64,000 nucleotides of DNA from Blepharisma japonicum (GCA_949751835.1 CATKHK010000100.1:62001-126000); one strand, 5' to 3'; positions 21,908 to 34,594 are shown, counted from the stretch's first letter. Made by a program: numbers and translations. Notes: generated by a model not told the origin, from the letters alone.

Positions 21908-24900
21908 ATGTCCGACTCTTCAGACTTAGACATAAATAATCCACTCCGAAGGTCTTATAAAACACTCGAAGAAGCAGTTGATAAAAAACAAAGGAAAAAA
22001 GTGTACGCTGATCACTTTACCACAGTTTATAACATCTTTTTCCAAGCTTTGCCTGACCAATTAAAAGCTTCTTCTAAAGGGTGTGTTTTTGCCATTTCAG
22101 ATAATGAAGAAACTCTCATTTCAGGAAACTCCTATGGCAATATAAGCATAATTAACAGAAAATCAAAAGAAATTCTTTACGAAAAACTTGCATTTTCCAG
22201 CAAAGTACTAAAATTATTAGTGGAAAACGGCCATCTTTGTTGCATAGTGGCAGGGTTAAATTCTATTATCATTTTAGAAAAAAATACATTGGAAAATGAG
22301 CTATCTCTTGAAGGCCACTCTGGTCAGGTATCAGACATAATTATTCATCAAAAAATATTATATTCCACTGGTGAGGATTTTACTGTAAGGTCTTGGGACA
22401 CCACAAATTGGTCAGCCCTTAAAACCCTTTTTCAAATGGACTGCAAAGGGAATTCTTTAGATATCAGTTCTGATGGAAAATATTTGGCTTGTGGGAACAG
22501 CTCAAAGTCAATAATTTTATATGAATTTGAAAAAAATGAGACTTTTTCTTTACAAAGTGAAATTAATCAAGAAATTTATGCAGTGAAATTTGCTGAAAAT
22601 TTTAAATATTTAGCAAGTGCTGGAAATGCAGGAAAAATTGAAATCTGGAATACTGGGTTTTGGGATCTGAAGTTCTATATAGATATGGAATGTATAGGAT
22701 CAAGCTTGAAATTTATTAGGAATGATGAGTTTATTGTAGCTGGGTGCTCAGATGGGTTCGTAAAATGTTGGAGATTATTTGACCAAAAATTATTTTCATT
22801 AGAAAATCATAAAGGGGCAATAACTTCTTTTTACGTCTCGAAAAGCGAAAATTATATAATTTCTTCAGCTGAAGATAGGGTATTTTTGACCTCGAAAATC
22901 CCTGATCTTCAAGAAGAAGTTCTGCATGGGCATAAAAGCACAATAAATTATATTTTTTATAGTAAAGAAAATGATTTAATTATTTCAGCTCAGGATAATG
23001 GAATTGTCATTTTTTGGAACTCAGTTAAGAAAACAATGGTAAAAGAAGTGGATTACAATTGCAATTTTACATCAATAATTATGTGCCCAGACGAGACTTG
23101 CTTGGTTTGTGCAGCTGATGATTGTCGAGTTTTTATTATTAATCTTGACTCATATGAAATCGACAATCTTACTATTAGAGAAAATCATGAAATTTCAGCT
23201 ATGAATATTAGTCCAAATAGCGAAATCTTGATCATAGGAAACGTTCTAGGGCAGCTGAAACTTATTAATTTCAATGATTTATCTGAAATTAAATGCATAA
23301 AAAAGATGAGTTTAGGAATTACAAGTATTGATAGTGATAATAAATATTTCTATGCTGGGAGCTTAGATGGGAAAATTTTAATGGAGAGTTTAGAAGACGA
23401 AAATGATTTTTACGTTTTCCCAGGAAAATCCCCAATCACATGCTTATCCCTTTCTCCAAACCACAAAAGACTATATGCAGGCTCAGGTAATAACTTAAAC
23501 ATTTGGAGCACAAAAACAAAAGAAAAGTTAATTCAAATTGAAATGGGAGCTGAAGTAAAGAATATTTACTTCAAATATCAAGACTATTTTATGACCTTTA
23601 GCTCTGATAATATGGCAAAAATTTGGAGCCAAAGAGATTATACATTAATTTCTAGCATGTCATTAAACAGTAGCACAAAAGCCATAATTTTATTGCAAAA
23701 AGAAAAATACATGATCACAGCCCAAAGCAACCATTTGCTTATTCACAGCAACCCTTTATCCTCTGTCTCCATATCATCCGTAGGTGAAGAAAAACACAAG
23801 CCAGAATTTATGAAATACCTCGTCAGCATTACTGAGCAAACTTCAAAAACCCACAAATTGGAAATGGACTCCTATTTAATTACTCCGTATTTTATTAATG
23901 CGCTACATTTTTATGCATATTATAATATGAAAGATCATCTTTTAGAAGCCTTAAATTATGGATCTCCATTATTTATGTCAAAATATGGGTATTCACCATT
24001 GACAATTTCATTAGACCTTATGCATGACGATTGCACGATTATTATACTTAATCATATAAGGAAAGCTTTAAGGGAGAATATTCATACAGGGTACCTATTG
24101 GAAAATGCGCTATTGGAAATAAATTTGAGAGGGTTTAGCAATATTAATAAACTTTATGACTCAATGCTACCTACAAGCAGCTATAAAAATCTGCCGAAGT
24201 TTTGTAATGCTTATACTGAGCTTCCAGCTGTTATTCATTCTAAATATATCGAAATTTCCCCAAATAAATTCCCAATAAATTACAAAAATAAAGACATTTC
24301 AATAATTTTCCAACAATCCACTACAAGATTTTCACTAGAAAACGGGTCAGTAGAAAGCATGAATTTTATTTCCAGTTTAATCCAATGTCCAAATAACCGA
24401 GTTTTTACCTCAGAAGTAGTGAAACATATTTTACGCGAAAAATGAAGAGTGGTGAGATGAAGCCTATATCTTCATGCTGTTATTTACATTCACTATTTAG
24501 CGCTTTTAAGTACTTATGCAGTTGCTTTTCAAAATGATAAATTTTATGCCTCATTAATTTTCGGAGGAAGCCTTATTTTAATTTTGCCTGAAATATATAA
24601 AATTATTACAACAGGATTTAGCTATTGGTTTTCAGTTATGAATAACGTTGATATGTGAAGGTTTATAATGTGTACTTTATACTGCTCGTTTGTGTTTAAA
24701 GGAGTTGATGATCAATATACAAAAAGCTGGCTGGTTTTATTAGTCTTATTTTCGTGGATTAGAGGGATAGGGTTATTTGCATTATTCGATAAAACAAGAT
24801 TTTTGGTTAATATGATTAAGACTGTTATTATAGAAATGCTAGCATTTTTCATTGTTTTGGCATATTCTACGTTTGCTTTTGCGTTTTTTGAGCATGCGAT

Positions 24901-25456
24901 AGAAGACTCTGACACATCAGGCGAATTTTTTGATTATTTATTAGCTGCCTATATGTTCACATTAGGAGATTTTGGAGATGGGGAATACTCGGATTCAGAA
25001 TGGATTATTGTTATTGCAGTTTCCATACTTAACTCAATGATTTTACTTAATTTCTTAATATCAATCATTTTCGATACCTTTGGCAGAGTTCAAGAAGAAA
25101 AAGACGCAATCGGTCAGCGCGAGCTCGCTAAAATTATTGTAGAAGGTGAATCCATACAGTTTTGGAAACGAAAAAGCAAGCTAAAATATCTACAAGTCTG
25201 CAAGTCGAATTTTGGGGATATAGATGAAGAATCAGATAAATTAAAAAAATATAGGAAAGAAATAATAAACGCAGTAAAAGAGACTAGTGAAGAAATAAAA
25301 ACTTCAAAAGGAGAAATTATTGAGTATGTAGAAAGGAGCAAAGCTAATAACGAAAATGACCTGCAAAAGAATTTTGAAATTTTGGAAAAAAGACTGATGG
25401 AAAGTATGGAGAAAAAGTTTGGTGAAATTATGGAAAGGATTGAAAAAAGAGGTTAA
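21908..25456 (+). CDS. WD40-repeat/six-transmembrane TRP-like channel fusion (1,182 aa)
   Basis: One continuous frame when TGA is Trp (five or more such codons). Residues 1 to about 640 form WD repeats, probably two propellers (blade ends such as TVRSWDTTNW, KIEIWNTGFWD, IVIFWNSVKK). Residues 650-800 look ankyrin-like (HLLEALNYGSPLFMSKYGYS). About 845-1060 hold six hydrophobic spans of an ion-transport domain: S1 SLYLHAVIYIHYLALL, S5 TVIIEMLAFFIVLAYS, a pore loop YMFTLGDFGDGE at about 1015-1026, and S6 IAVSILNSMILLNFLISII. A C-terminal coiled coil follows. The layout suggests a TRP-like cation channel with a large cytosolic propeller. The ion preference is not predictable. Confidence 0.85.
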
Positions 25457-25523
25457 TTATTAATAAAACACATTTTTAATTAAAATGTCTAAAATCAATC
25501 ATATTTTAGTTTAGAATTTTTAA

Positions 25524-26459
25524 ATGATAAGAGGATATTTACCTATATCTGACCACATCAGCAACTCTAACCCTAGCTACATCTTTGAATCTCTTATAGG
25601 AGAAGGCAGCTTTGGCTGCGTTTACAAAGCTTATGACCCTACAAATAATATAAGTGTCGCTATCAAACGATCCTTAAAATCAGGCTGCATGGTTTCTCGG
25701 GAGTTTTCAATATTAAAAGAGACTGTAAACTGCCCAAACTGTGTAAAACTCCTTGATATTTTTTATTCCGTCACAGACGACAATAAATTTATCCAACATC
25801 TCGTTTTCGAGTGTATGCCCAAGAACCTTGCACAATTTTTAGCAGAAAGATGGAGTCATGACCCTTTAAACGACCTTGAAATTACATCAATAATGAGGCA
25901 GCTTTTAAAAGGTTTGGAATATCTCCACAGTAAAAATATAATGCACAGAGACATAAAACCTCAAAATATTCTTATTGACGATAACGATGAATTTTACAAG
26001 GTAAAATTATGTGACTTTGGAAGCGCAAAGTTTGTGACTGGAAAAAATATGCCTTATATAGTCAGCAGATATTATAGAGCTCCAGAATTAATTCTTTTAA
26101 ACACTGATTATGGTACTGAAATTGATATTTGGGCTGCTGGATGTGTTTTTATTGAATTATTTACAGGCTGCCCGATTTTTCGAGGTGATACTGAAGCTGA
26201 CCAATTTATTAAAATTGCAAATATTATTGGCCCTCCTACAGCGACTGATATGAAAAATCTTACGAAAAGTGTTCAGCTTAATACAAAAATGATACAAAGA
26301 ATAATAAAAATAGGGAGAAAAATCCAATGAGTCCATTTATTTAAAAGAAGCCCAAAAGCTGAAGAAGCTTTTGATTTGGCTCAAAAAATGATATGCTGGG
26401 ACCCTACAAAGCGATTTACAGCTACACAATGTTTAGAACACCCGTTTTTCTTAATTTAA
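25524..26459 (+). CDS. GSK3/shaggy-like protein kinase (311 aa)
   Basis: A complete CMGC kinase with GSK3 hallmarks: GEGSFGCVYKA (residues 26-36), VAIK with catalytic K48, HRDIKPQN with D143, DFGSAK with D164, and PYIVSRYYRAPELI. Y178 matches the activating Tyr of GSK3. The three residues that bind primed phosphosubstrates in GSK3 (R96, R180, K205) are present as R59, R142 and K169, so primed-substrate specificity is likely. The C-lobe is joined across a TGA-Trp (IQWVHLF) and ends EHPFFLI, with almost no tail, so it is shorter than animal GSK3. It is cytosolic or nuclear. The stop lies only 16 nt from the stop of the convergent coiled-coil gene. Confidence 0.9.
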
Positions 26460-26475
26460 GGTAAAATATTAACAA

Positions 26476-28863
26476 CTAATTAGGTGTTCTTGATATTTTA
26501 TGATTTGTAGAAGGCCTTGTATTGTCTTTGCTCATTTCTCTGCTATTTAAAGCTTTTTGGAATAAACCTCAAGGTTTGCTATAAAATTTAAACTGTAGTG
26601 GCATGTCTATTAAATTATTTTTTCTATTTCCTACCTTTTTTTCAGCCGATTTTACACGTTTCATTTTTTTTTCTATATCTTGGACTTCATGCAAAATATT
26701 TCGAGGCGAAAATGTGGAAAAATTTTTTTTTATTATTTTTGAGCTGGATCTTTTTTCATTCTCGTCTGAGTTATTGGATTTATTGATTTTTTCTAAAATT
26801 GGGGACGGTAAAATATTTCTCATTCTTTTCATGGCAGCTTCTTGTTCTGTAAGCCTTGAGTTTAGTTTTTCTTGAGATTTTTGGATTTCTATGATTTTAT
26901 AGATTCCTGGGGATTCAATTTCTGGGTCTTCTATATGAAGCAGTCTTGTGTTTTTTTCCTTTACTATGGTCGGAATTCTGGCTACTCTGCGAATTTGAGG
27001 GGTTTCTTCTGATTTTATTGGTTCGATATTATTTTCTTGGATTTTTGATAATAATTGTTCAAGCTCTTCTAACTCATTTACACGTCTTGCATTTAAAAGT
27101 AAAATTAAAGGAGAAATAACAGAGCATAGCCTCATTAATTGATGCTGATAAATCATATGGCTAGTAGAAACCAACTCATCTACTTCTAAAAATGCATGAA
27201 ATGACCCTTTATCAGGCTGATTATTTTTATCATTCAAATAATTTTCAAGGATTTTTGAGTTCGTAAAATATAAAATCATTGGTTGGTCTTTTAGTAAATT
27301 TGCAAATAATGTGCCGTCTTCGCTGTTTTTAAAGACTTTTATATATGAAGAAATTATTTCTGTTTTTTTTAACGAAAGATAAGGAACGACATTTTTTTTA
27401 AAATTTTCTATAGAAAAGCTTTCCTGGATTTGGTCGAAAAAATCAGTTTTGTATATTTTAGGCAAAACTGGAGTTTTTGTGTATGTGGATTCTCGCTTCT
27501 TTAAAAAGCCTTTTTGGAGCTCTTCTATTATAGATAAAGCGTCTGTGTATTCGCCTTCTTTATCAAGCCCTGATCTTGGGCATTTTTCTATTAGAATTTT
27601 CAATGAGTTTATTGAGATAATGGCAAGATTCATAATAGTCAAATATATTTTTAGTATCAACTGCTCTGATTCTTCTGTATGATCTATATTTGACGTAAAG
27701 TTGTCTTCTAAAGCAATTTTCGCATGGTTAAAAGTATAAGGCAAATTTTTCTCAGACATCCCAAAATCATCATTATTTATTTTCAAAATTTGTAACTCAT
27801 TATCCAGCTCTTCATATCTTTTCTGCAGTGCTAAAAAATCAAGTGTCAGCTGCTGAAATCTCGAGCTTAGCGACGTTTCTTGATATATTAAAAACTTATA
27901 CATATCAATAATCCCATTGAGTGCCTCCTCATCAAGAGAGTCATAACAGTCTCTATCATATCTTTCTAATACTTCGTTTATTATACCCATTTGTTCTTGA
28001 AAACATTGATAAGCGTTTTCTATTCTTTCTTTTTCCTTTGATTCTTTTTCATGTCTTTTTAATTGTTTTTCAAGCTTATCGATCATTGTGGTGATTTCAC
28101 GTCTTCTTTCAGCTTGCTTTATAGCGTTAGTACTTATGCTTCCGACGATGGTGTCGATGTCTTCTTGGATATGGTCGTAACGTTTACGCTGCTCTGTGTA
28201 TACTTGGAAGTATTCTTCTTGACGCCGCACCATTTCTTGCTTAAATAAAAGCGCTTCATTTTGGCTTATAATGAGATTGTTGATAGCATTTTGTTTAGAA
28301 ATCATTGAGATTTCATGACTTTTGGTCACTCGTCTATGCATTTCGCTGAGCTGTTGAATTCGCTCTTTTCATATTAAATTCCCTGCTTTTTCTTTGGAAA
28401 GGACACTTTCGATTTTTAATTTTTCTTGCTCGTTTTCTTCGATTTTTATCGTATATCTGTCAATTTTTTCCAAAATATCTTCTCGTGACGGCGCAAAGGC
28501 ACTTGATGTCTCTGAGCCTCTTTCTGTCAAATATCCACTGCCGCTTATAGCTTTAAACGTAGAAACATCACTGATGAAGGGATCATATAATCTAGCCTCC
28601 ATCACAAGTTTTTTCAAATTTCTTCTCTTTTCTTTATTTATTGCAAGCAGTTTGTCAAGCTCCCTTTTAAGCTTGGTCTGCTCTTTATTCGAATATAATG
28701 AACGGTGTCTTTTTGCTTCTTTTACATGATGGTCATATTCAAAATCAAGGACTTCTTTGATTTCTCGGCGCAGTTCGCGGGTACGGTCAGTCAGTTGGCC
28801 ATCGATACTGAAGACGTTTTTTGAGTTAACTTGAAAGCTTGGTAATGAGGATTGTGTGTGCAT
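26476..28863 (-). CDS. Large coiled-coil protein (795 aa)
   Basis: Two TGA-Trp codons (NLIWKRERIQQ and KPWGLFQKAL) join three open pieces into one frame ending at TAG 26476. The N-terminal third is a charged helix (KEVLDFEYDHHVKEAKRHRS). About residues 120-390 are coiled coil (KLEKQLKRHEKESKEKERIE). The middle is a more globular helical region (STSHMIYQHQLMRLCSVISP). The last 200 residues are Ser/Lys-rich with short coils. No family was recognised with confidence. The style is that of ciliary or basal-body scaffold proteins, and the next gene on the same strand is the centriole protein WDR90, but the link is only suggestive. Confidence 0.75.
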
Positions 28864-28946
28864 TGATTATTAGAAAATAATTTTAAGCTCAATTTAAAGA
28901 AAAACTGATTGGTAAAAATAATAAGACTGATTTTGAATTAAAGAAA

Positions 28947-31900
28947 TTATTTTTTAAGGCTGCTTTGCGAGTTTTTCTTCTGGAAAAGAGATGTACTTAT
29001 AGGTCTTTTTGCTACGTATACCCCTTCCTCTTCAATTTTTGGCAAATTTCCTACACTTCTTTCATAAGATAGACTTAGCTGGTCTGTATTTTCAATTTTT
29101 GGTATAAGCTGTACAGTAGCTCTTATATCATCATATGATTCTTCATCAATGATTTTGACAGCTTCTGGTTTTGTTTGTGGAGGTGGCGGGAGCTCTAATG
29201 GTGTTTTATCCCCAAAAAATTTTCATATAAAAATCCCATCCGGCCCTTGTGAACTAGAGATCAAGTAATTTCTATCAATACTCCAGCCAATATTTGATAT
29301 ATTGAAAGAATGCCCAATAAAAGCTTGACCTGATATAGAATTTGGCTTAGACGAATAGTCCCAAATTTTCACAATTCTGTCAGTCCCACCAGTCACTAAA
29401 TACTTGCTGTTACTTGAGATAGAAAATGACAAAATTTCTGAGTTAGGGTGCAGCCCTTGAAGCTCTTTTATAGGAATTGCTTCAAAACCGTTAAGCCCAT
29501 AATATCTGACCCTAAATTCCTGGGCAGAATTTATAGCGATTATATCTTGACCATTAGGTGAAAATATGATCTTATGAATAATGGCACCAAGGGTATTTAT
29601 TCGGAATTTTTGAGAAAAAGTCGAGCATTCCCATATAAAAATGGTAGAGCCTTGCGTCCCTAAGACAGCGAAATGCTTTGAATCGTGAGAAAAACAGACA
29701 TCAACGTGGTCTCCTGGAATTTCGGGGAAAATTGATTTTACAGGCTGATATTTACGGCGGACATCATATAAACATACCATAGCATCTTCACTTGCTGATA
29801 GAAGCAAGTTTCCATCCCCAGAGTGAACAACTTTTATACACTTGCAGTCATGCTGGAGAAATTCATCCCTTTCCTTTGTTGATTCTACCTCAAAAATCCT
29901 TACTGTCCCACTTTCAAACCCACAAGCAAAGAAATTTTCTTCCGGATGATAAGAAACGCTCATCGGTACATCTCCAGAAGACGTAAATTCATACTGCTCC
30001 TCAAAGGTTTCCAAGCTCCACACTCTAATTGTACAGTCAATACTAGCTGTCACTAAAGTTCCATTGGTAGGATGAATATCAAAATTGACTATTTGCGAAT
30101 TGTGGCCCCAAATTAAAGTCTTATTCATATTATTAGACACGTCAAGAACTCTTAGCGTGCTATTAGCAGTCCCACACGCTATTTGTAGATTATCAGCGCT
30201 TATGTCAACCCCCATTATAGTAGACTCATTATTTACTTCAAAAGAATATTCAGAAAAGTCTAACGGCCAGACTCGCAAATAGCAATCTTGGCTGCCTATA
30301 CAACAAAATTGTTCGCCAACTGTAATGCTTTGGATTCCTGAGTCATGAAGCTGCAAAATCCCTTCAAGTTCTAAAGTAAAATAGTTGACTTGGAATAAAA
30401 GACCTTGACTTGAGCCTACAAAAACACGCTTAGGGTGTTCAGTTTCAGCTGGGCTGAAAATTTCAAATGATAAATCTAAAAATTCAGCACCTCGAGCATG
30501 CTCTTTTAAGACCACAATAGTCCCTGTTAAATGATCTTTATTGATTTTCCACTGACGGATATTTTCTTTTCCACAGGACATTAAGAGTGTAGAGTCAATA
30601 GGAGAAAATTTTATGGTATTTATATGGAAATTTGACACTTGTCTTGCTTTAATTTTAACTTCTTGATTTATAGCCTGCTTTCCTTTGATTTCTTGATTTA
30701 TATTAGAAATATCAAAAACAGTAATAATGTCTCTCTTTAAATTATCCACACTTGCTATTACTAAATTTTTGCTATCAAAACTTATATCAACCGCAGTCAC
30801 TGAAAGGGTTTTCTGCAAGACAATTTGTGTAGGAGCCCTACGTGTTTTAATTTCCCACACCAAGACTAATGGATTTATGCCCTCTTGGCCAGTAGCCACC
30901 AATGTCCCATCAGTACTTACAGCTAAACACGAAATAGGTGTTGTATGGCCAAAGAAAAATTGTTGTTTTCTAGTTATAGGGTTCATAAATACCAAAGTGC
31001 AGCCTGATGGATAAATTAAAAATTTATTGTGGGAATTTTGAATAAATTCTGGAGGGTAGCATGAAAAATTGCTTTTCGGCCGCGACCATTTTACAGTGTT
31101 TGGCCTGTTTCCTGAAAAGCCTATAATATAAGATAGAGACATAATAGGGTCTGGATGCATTACGCCTTTAGGCTTTGGCTCTTCACGTCTAGCTGGGGTT
31201 TCGTATTTGTATGGAGTTTTTGTTAAATTGAATGATAAATCCTCTTTGCTGACCTCGAGGGATTCTCTCTCTTTTGAAGGGCTCCGGCGCTGATATTCGC
31301 TAGTAGGGATCATGTCTTTGCTGATGTTAAAAGAGTCAAGCGATTTTTCATTTTTTGGGCGAAGGAAGCTGTCTTGGGCTTTAATTTCTTCTTTTGGTTT
31401 GAATTCAGGGTAGTCGTGGAATTGAACATTGAATTTTTTAGGTTTTTCGTCAGTTTTAGCTATTTTTTGTTCAAATTTTAAGGTCACTCCTTCATATTTC
31501 TGCGGGGTTTCTTCCAGCTTTTTTTTGCCTTCATCTACTATTTTTTTCTCAATAATTCCTTCCTGCTTTTGCTTAATTTCTTCATTTTTCTCTGATTTTT
31601 CAGTCTCGATATGCTCAATTTCCATAAATTCTGACTCTTGTTCAGTCATTTCAAACTCTATAATTTCCCTCTCATTTTCATTAGGAAATTCCACCCAATC
31701 ATAAAGTTCATTTCACGCCTTATTTCTGTCTGTCTTATAGGACATATCTCTCGGCAAATTATTTTGGGTATATAAAATATCTGATGTAAAGACTCCTCGG
31801 ATTATCATTGATGAGCATAAATTGAAAGATTTTAATGTGAATTTTCTATATAAATTGCCAAAATGCTGCCATAGCAAAGCCTTGATGTCAAGGAGGATGA

Positions 31901-32309
31901 TAGTTCATTTATCTGATAAATGGCAGGCAATTTGAAGGCCAGAGCTGATTATTTTGCTTTCTTTGAATAAATTACTTAGTGAAATCCTCATAATTTCTTT
32001 TTCACCTGTGTTTTTATTTTCCAAAACAAATTCAAAATGCATTGAGTACAATTTATCCCTTGGAATCTGGACCTCTACATAGCAAAACCTCCCAGTAAGA
32101 CTCAAAGACTTCAACTGTGACTTTGGTCTAGGAATTTGAATATAGTTGGCGGCCGAAATAGCCCCTGAAATTCTAAATGTTTTCTTTCCTATTGCTTTAT
32201 CCACAACTTCTAAAACTTCTCCTTCTTTTTTAGCAACTCTTCATTCATTAATGTTGATAAACTTAAAGATATCAACAAATGGATGCTGCCACATGTCATT
32301 TGATTTCAT
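28947..32309 (-). CDS. WDR90: WDR90/POC16 centriole and ciliary protein (1,120 aa)
   Basis: The N-terminal about 200 residues are a CFAP20/DUF667 domain, starting MKSNDMWQHPFVDIFKF and continuing SGAISAANYIQIPRP, ISLSNLFKES and IIRGVFTSDILYT, all characteristic of WDR90 (POC16 in Chlamydomonas). A disordered acidic linker (residues 210-370) follows, and then at least two WD40 propellers (for example TIRVWSLETFEEQYEF, RIVKIWDYSSKP). WDR90 localises to the centriole inner scaffold and supports centriole and cilium integrity. Four or more TGA codons encode Trp, including NEWRVAKKEG and DKWTIILLD. No intron is needed. The C-terminus is a short Pro-rich tail. Confidence 0.92.
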
Positions 32310-32334
32310 ATTTATTAATTCTTATTCAAATTAT

Positions 32335-33021
32335 TTATTGTTCTTCAATCGACATCTCTGACTTATTTGAGCTCACTGGCATGAATTTTATCCCATTTCC
32401 AAAGGTTTGTGAAGCTTCTTGCTGGTTTGTAATAGGAAGCATCGAGCGTTGGACCCTCATTTCTGTGTTTGACTGGTTTTCTTCGACTTCGCTTACGTCA
32501 TTTAAATCTATTATGCTTATTTCAGTGTTTTTGGTACTTTTTACATATTTGATGACCCTAATGTAAGTTACTAAATACCTCAAGCTTAATATAGTCATTG
32601 AAATTATTTGTAAACTGTAGCCTACTTTATCATGAAGAGACGAGCTCACAAGCGCAATTATCCAGCTTGTAAAGGATAGAAATGAGTCTATTATATTGAC
32701 TTTTTCTTGGAAAAATAAAGTCGATCCCAGCATAAGCACACGGTACAAAATTTCAAGGATCACCAAAATTAATAGAAACGCTTGAATACCAATAAACCAG
32801 CCATCTATTTCTTGTTCAGCTCAGTTAATTGCTGTATATATAATGCAAAATGCGGCAAGAACCGCAAGGATGATATAAATATATTTAAATCACTGTGAAT
32901 AATAAATTCTCGTCATCCTAACTTTGCATTCATTATGCTCTGTTCTCAATAAATGGTTCGTTGATATGATTTCTATCGGCGAAAACAGTCCTTTGAAGTT
33001 CTTTTTGCTTTCTCCTTTCAT
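32335..33021 (-). CDS. Candidate stand-alone voltage-sensor-domain protein (228 aa)
   Basis: Four hydrophobic segments make up nearly the whole folded part: S1 about 46-67, S2 about 75-99, S3 about 107-126, S4 about 138-162. S2 carries E90 and R94 (VILEILYRV). S3 has the voltage-sensor pattern N109-x2-D112 (KVNIIDSFLSF). S4 (ILSLRYLVTYIRVIKYVKS) has R155, K158 and K161 at three-residue spacing, plus R148. There is no pore module, and a 65-residue cytosolic tail follows. Stand-alone sensors include the Hv1 proton channel and, with a phosphatase, VSP; no phosphatase is present here. Two TGA-Trp codons (SQWFK, INWAEQ) lie in and near S1. It starts 25 nt upstream of WDR90 on the same strand. Proton conduction is unproven. 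Confidence 0.6.
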
Positions 33022-33084
33022 ATGTTTTTTTTGAATTTTTATAATTAAATGAAAAATCAGATTTTATTTTTCCTTCTTATTATC

Positions 33085-34197
33085 TTAATACGCTAACCCT
33101 AAAAGCAAGAAAATTCCTACTATCAGTCCATTCGCATTGCTTTCTTTATCATATTGTTTCTTCGCCTCCCAATAAGCTGGAAAATAAGTCTGAATTACGC
33201 AGTCTTCAGCATCATGAATTACTGAATAAATGTAAACATAGTTATCATAATACATCAGCTCATCAATTTTCTTTTTTTCCCACCAAGTATCCATACAGTT
33301 CTCACTGAACCTTGCATATGTATTGCATTTCAAAATCCCTTTGCTTTTAGTCCAGGATTTTATTATTTCAGAGTATTTGACATATGGGGAATCCCCAGGG
33401 AAAATGTCACATACCCCACTGCCGTCTTTGGTATAGCTGCATAAGCAGTCTCTTTGGAAGGTTCTATTAAGTTTTCCAATTGTTTTTGAGACACAGTCAG
33501 TGTCTGCGGTGCAAGAAGTTGGTATATGCTTGCTTGATTTAGGCGCTGCATAGCATTGTGGGGTATCTCCTTTGTTTAATTCAATACAGAACCCAGATTT
33601 GCATAAATAATTAACGTCGCCTTCCATGGTGCAGTTAAGGTTGACAGGGTCTTCATTGCTGATTGAAAAATAAGGTCTGCAGGTATTAACTGTGGGATCT
33701 ATAGAGCTCACTATATCACAGCCTGCATTGTTGACACAATCAGAGTCGTCTATGCTGCAGCCTTTTCCTCCAGCTGGAATTTGAGGTACACAGGTATTTT
33801 GGTGGCATCTTAAGCCGACGTCACAGTCTGCATGGACAGAGCAGGAGTGATTTTCTAGATATCCTTTGCAATACCCATTTACGCAAGTGCTATTTGAATA
33901 GCAGTCTTCGTCATAAAAACAAGATTCACCTGCCAATCTTTGATGTGGCGGAGGAGGAAGCGGCCTTGTGCAATTGGCAGATTTCTGAGCGAGCATGGCT
34001 GGGCAATAATACCCATAATTGCAAGGGTTGACGTAATAAATACCATTTGCTTCGTCATAGTTCATGCAGGTGCTAGGATCAGGGAAAGGATACTCTTTTG
34101 TCTTGCATTGGTATTTAGGACAAGTTAAGGCTTCAATTGAAGGAAAGATCGCAAGCAAGAGAAAGATGACGATCATATTTACCATTATATTTGTCAT
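33085..34197 (-). CDS. Secreted or GPI-anchored cysteine-rich surface protein (370 aa)
   Basis: An N-terminal signal peptide (MVNMIVIFLLLAIFPSIEA) is followed by many cysteines in short modules such as ESCFYDEDCYSNSTCVNGYC and SCSVHADCDVGLRCHQNTC, close in spacing to Dickkopf/EGF-like modules. The last 12 residues (IVGIFLLLGLAY) are hydrophobic with small residues before them, as in GPI signals. Length and layout match the plus-strand protein at 7524-8621, so the two are paralogues of one surface-protein family. All Trp are TGG. Function unknown. A second Met (MVNM) could be the true start. Confidence 0.75.
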   Translation of the reverse strand: MTNIMVNMIVIFLLLAIFPSIEALTCPKYQCKTKEYPFPDPSTCMNYDEANGIYYVNPCNYGYYCPAMLAQKSANCTRPLPPPPHQRLAGESCFYDEDCYSNSTCVNGYCKGYLENHSCSVHADCDVGLRCHQNTCVPQIPAGGKGCSIDDSDCVNNAGCDIVSSIDPTVNTCRPYFSISNEDPVNLNCTMEGDVNYLCKSGFCIELNKGDTPQCYAAPKSSKHIPTSCTADTDCVSKTIGKLNRTFQRDCLCSYTKDGSGVCDIFPGDSPYVKYSEIIKSWTKSKGILKCNTYARFSENCMDTWWEKKKIDELMYYDNYVYIYSVIHDAEDCVIQTYFPAYWEAKKQYDKESNANGLIVGIFLLLGLAY

Positions 34198-34594
34198 TTT
34201 TATAGAGAATGAGGATTTACTTGATAAAAGTTTATTAATAACCTTTAAAGGGATGTTGTCATAATAAGAAATTATATTAGCTTTTTATAAAATTCTTCAA
34301 AAATTAAAAGCATTTTTATTTAAAATATGGATTTCTGGATTTTAAATAATGCTTAAGTATAAACTTAGGAAGAAAATTTATAATTTATATCTACATGGAA
34401 TTCATAAATTTATTTTAAGCAATATTATCTATTCTTTTACTAGAATTATTTAAAAATTCACATATACCTATATTTTATAAATTTTCTTTAATTTAAAATT
34501 CAATATGATTCTCATAACATTTTTTCAATTTTCTTTGTCAGATAACAAAATGTCCATTTTTCATGAATAATGGTCAATAATTTATAAATATAAA
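34198..34594. other. Divergent promoter region
   Basis: A 397-nt AT-rich spacer between the surface-protein gene and the first C2 gene. No coding frame or RNA gene was seen. Confidence 0.45.
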
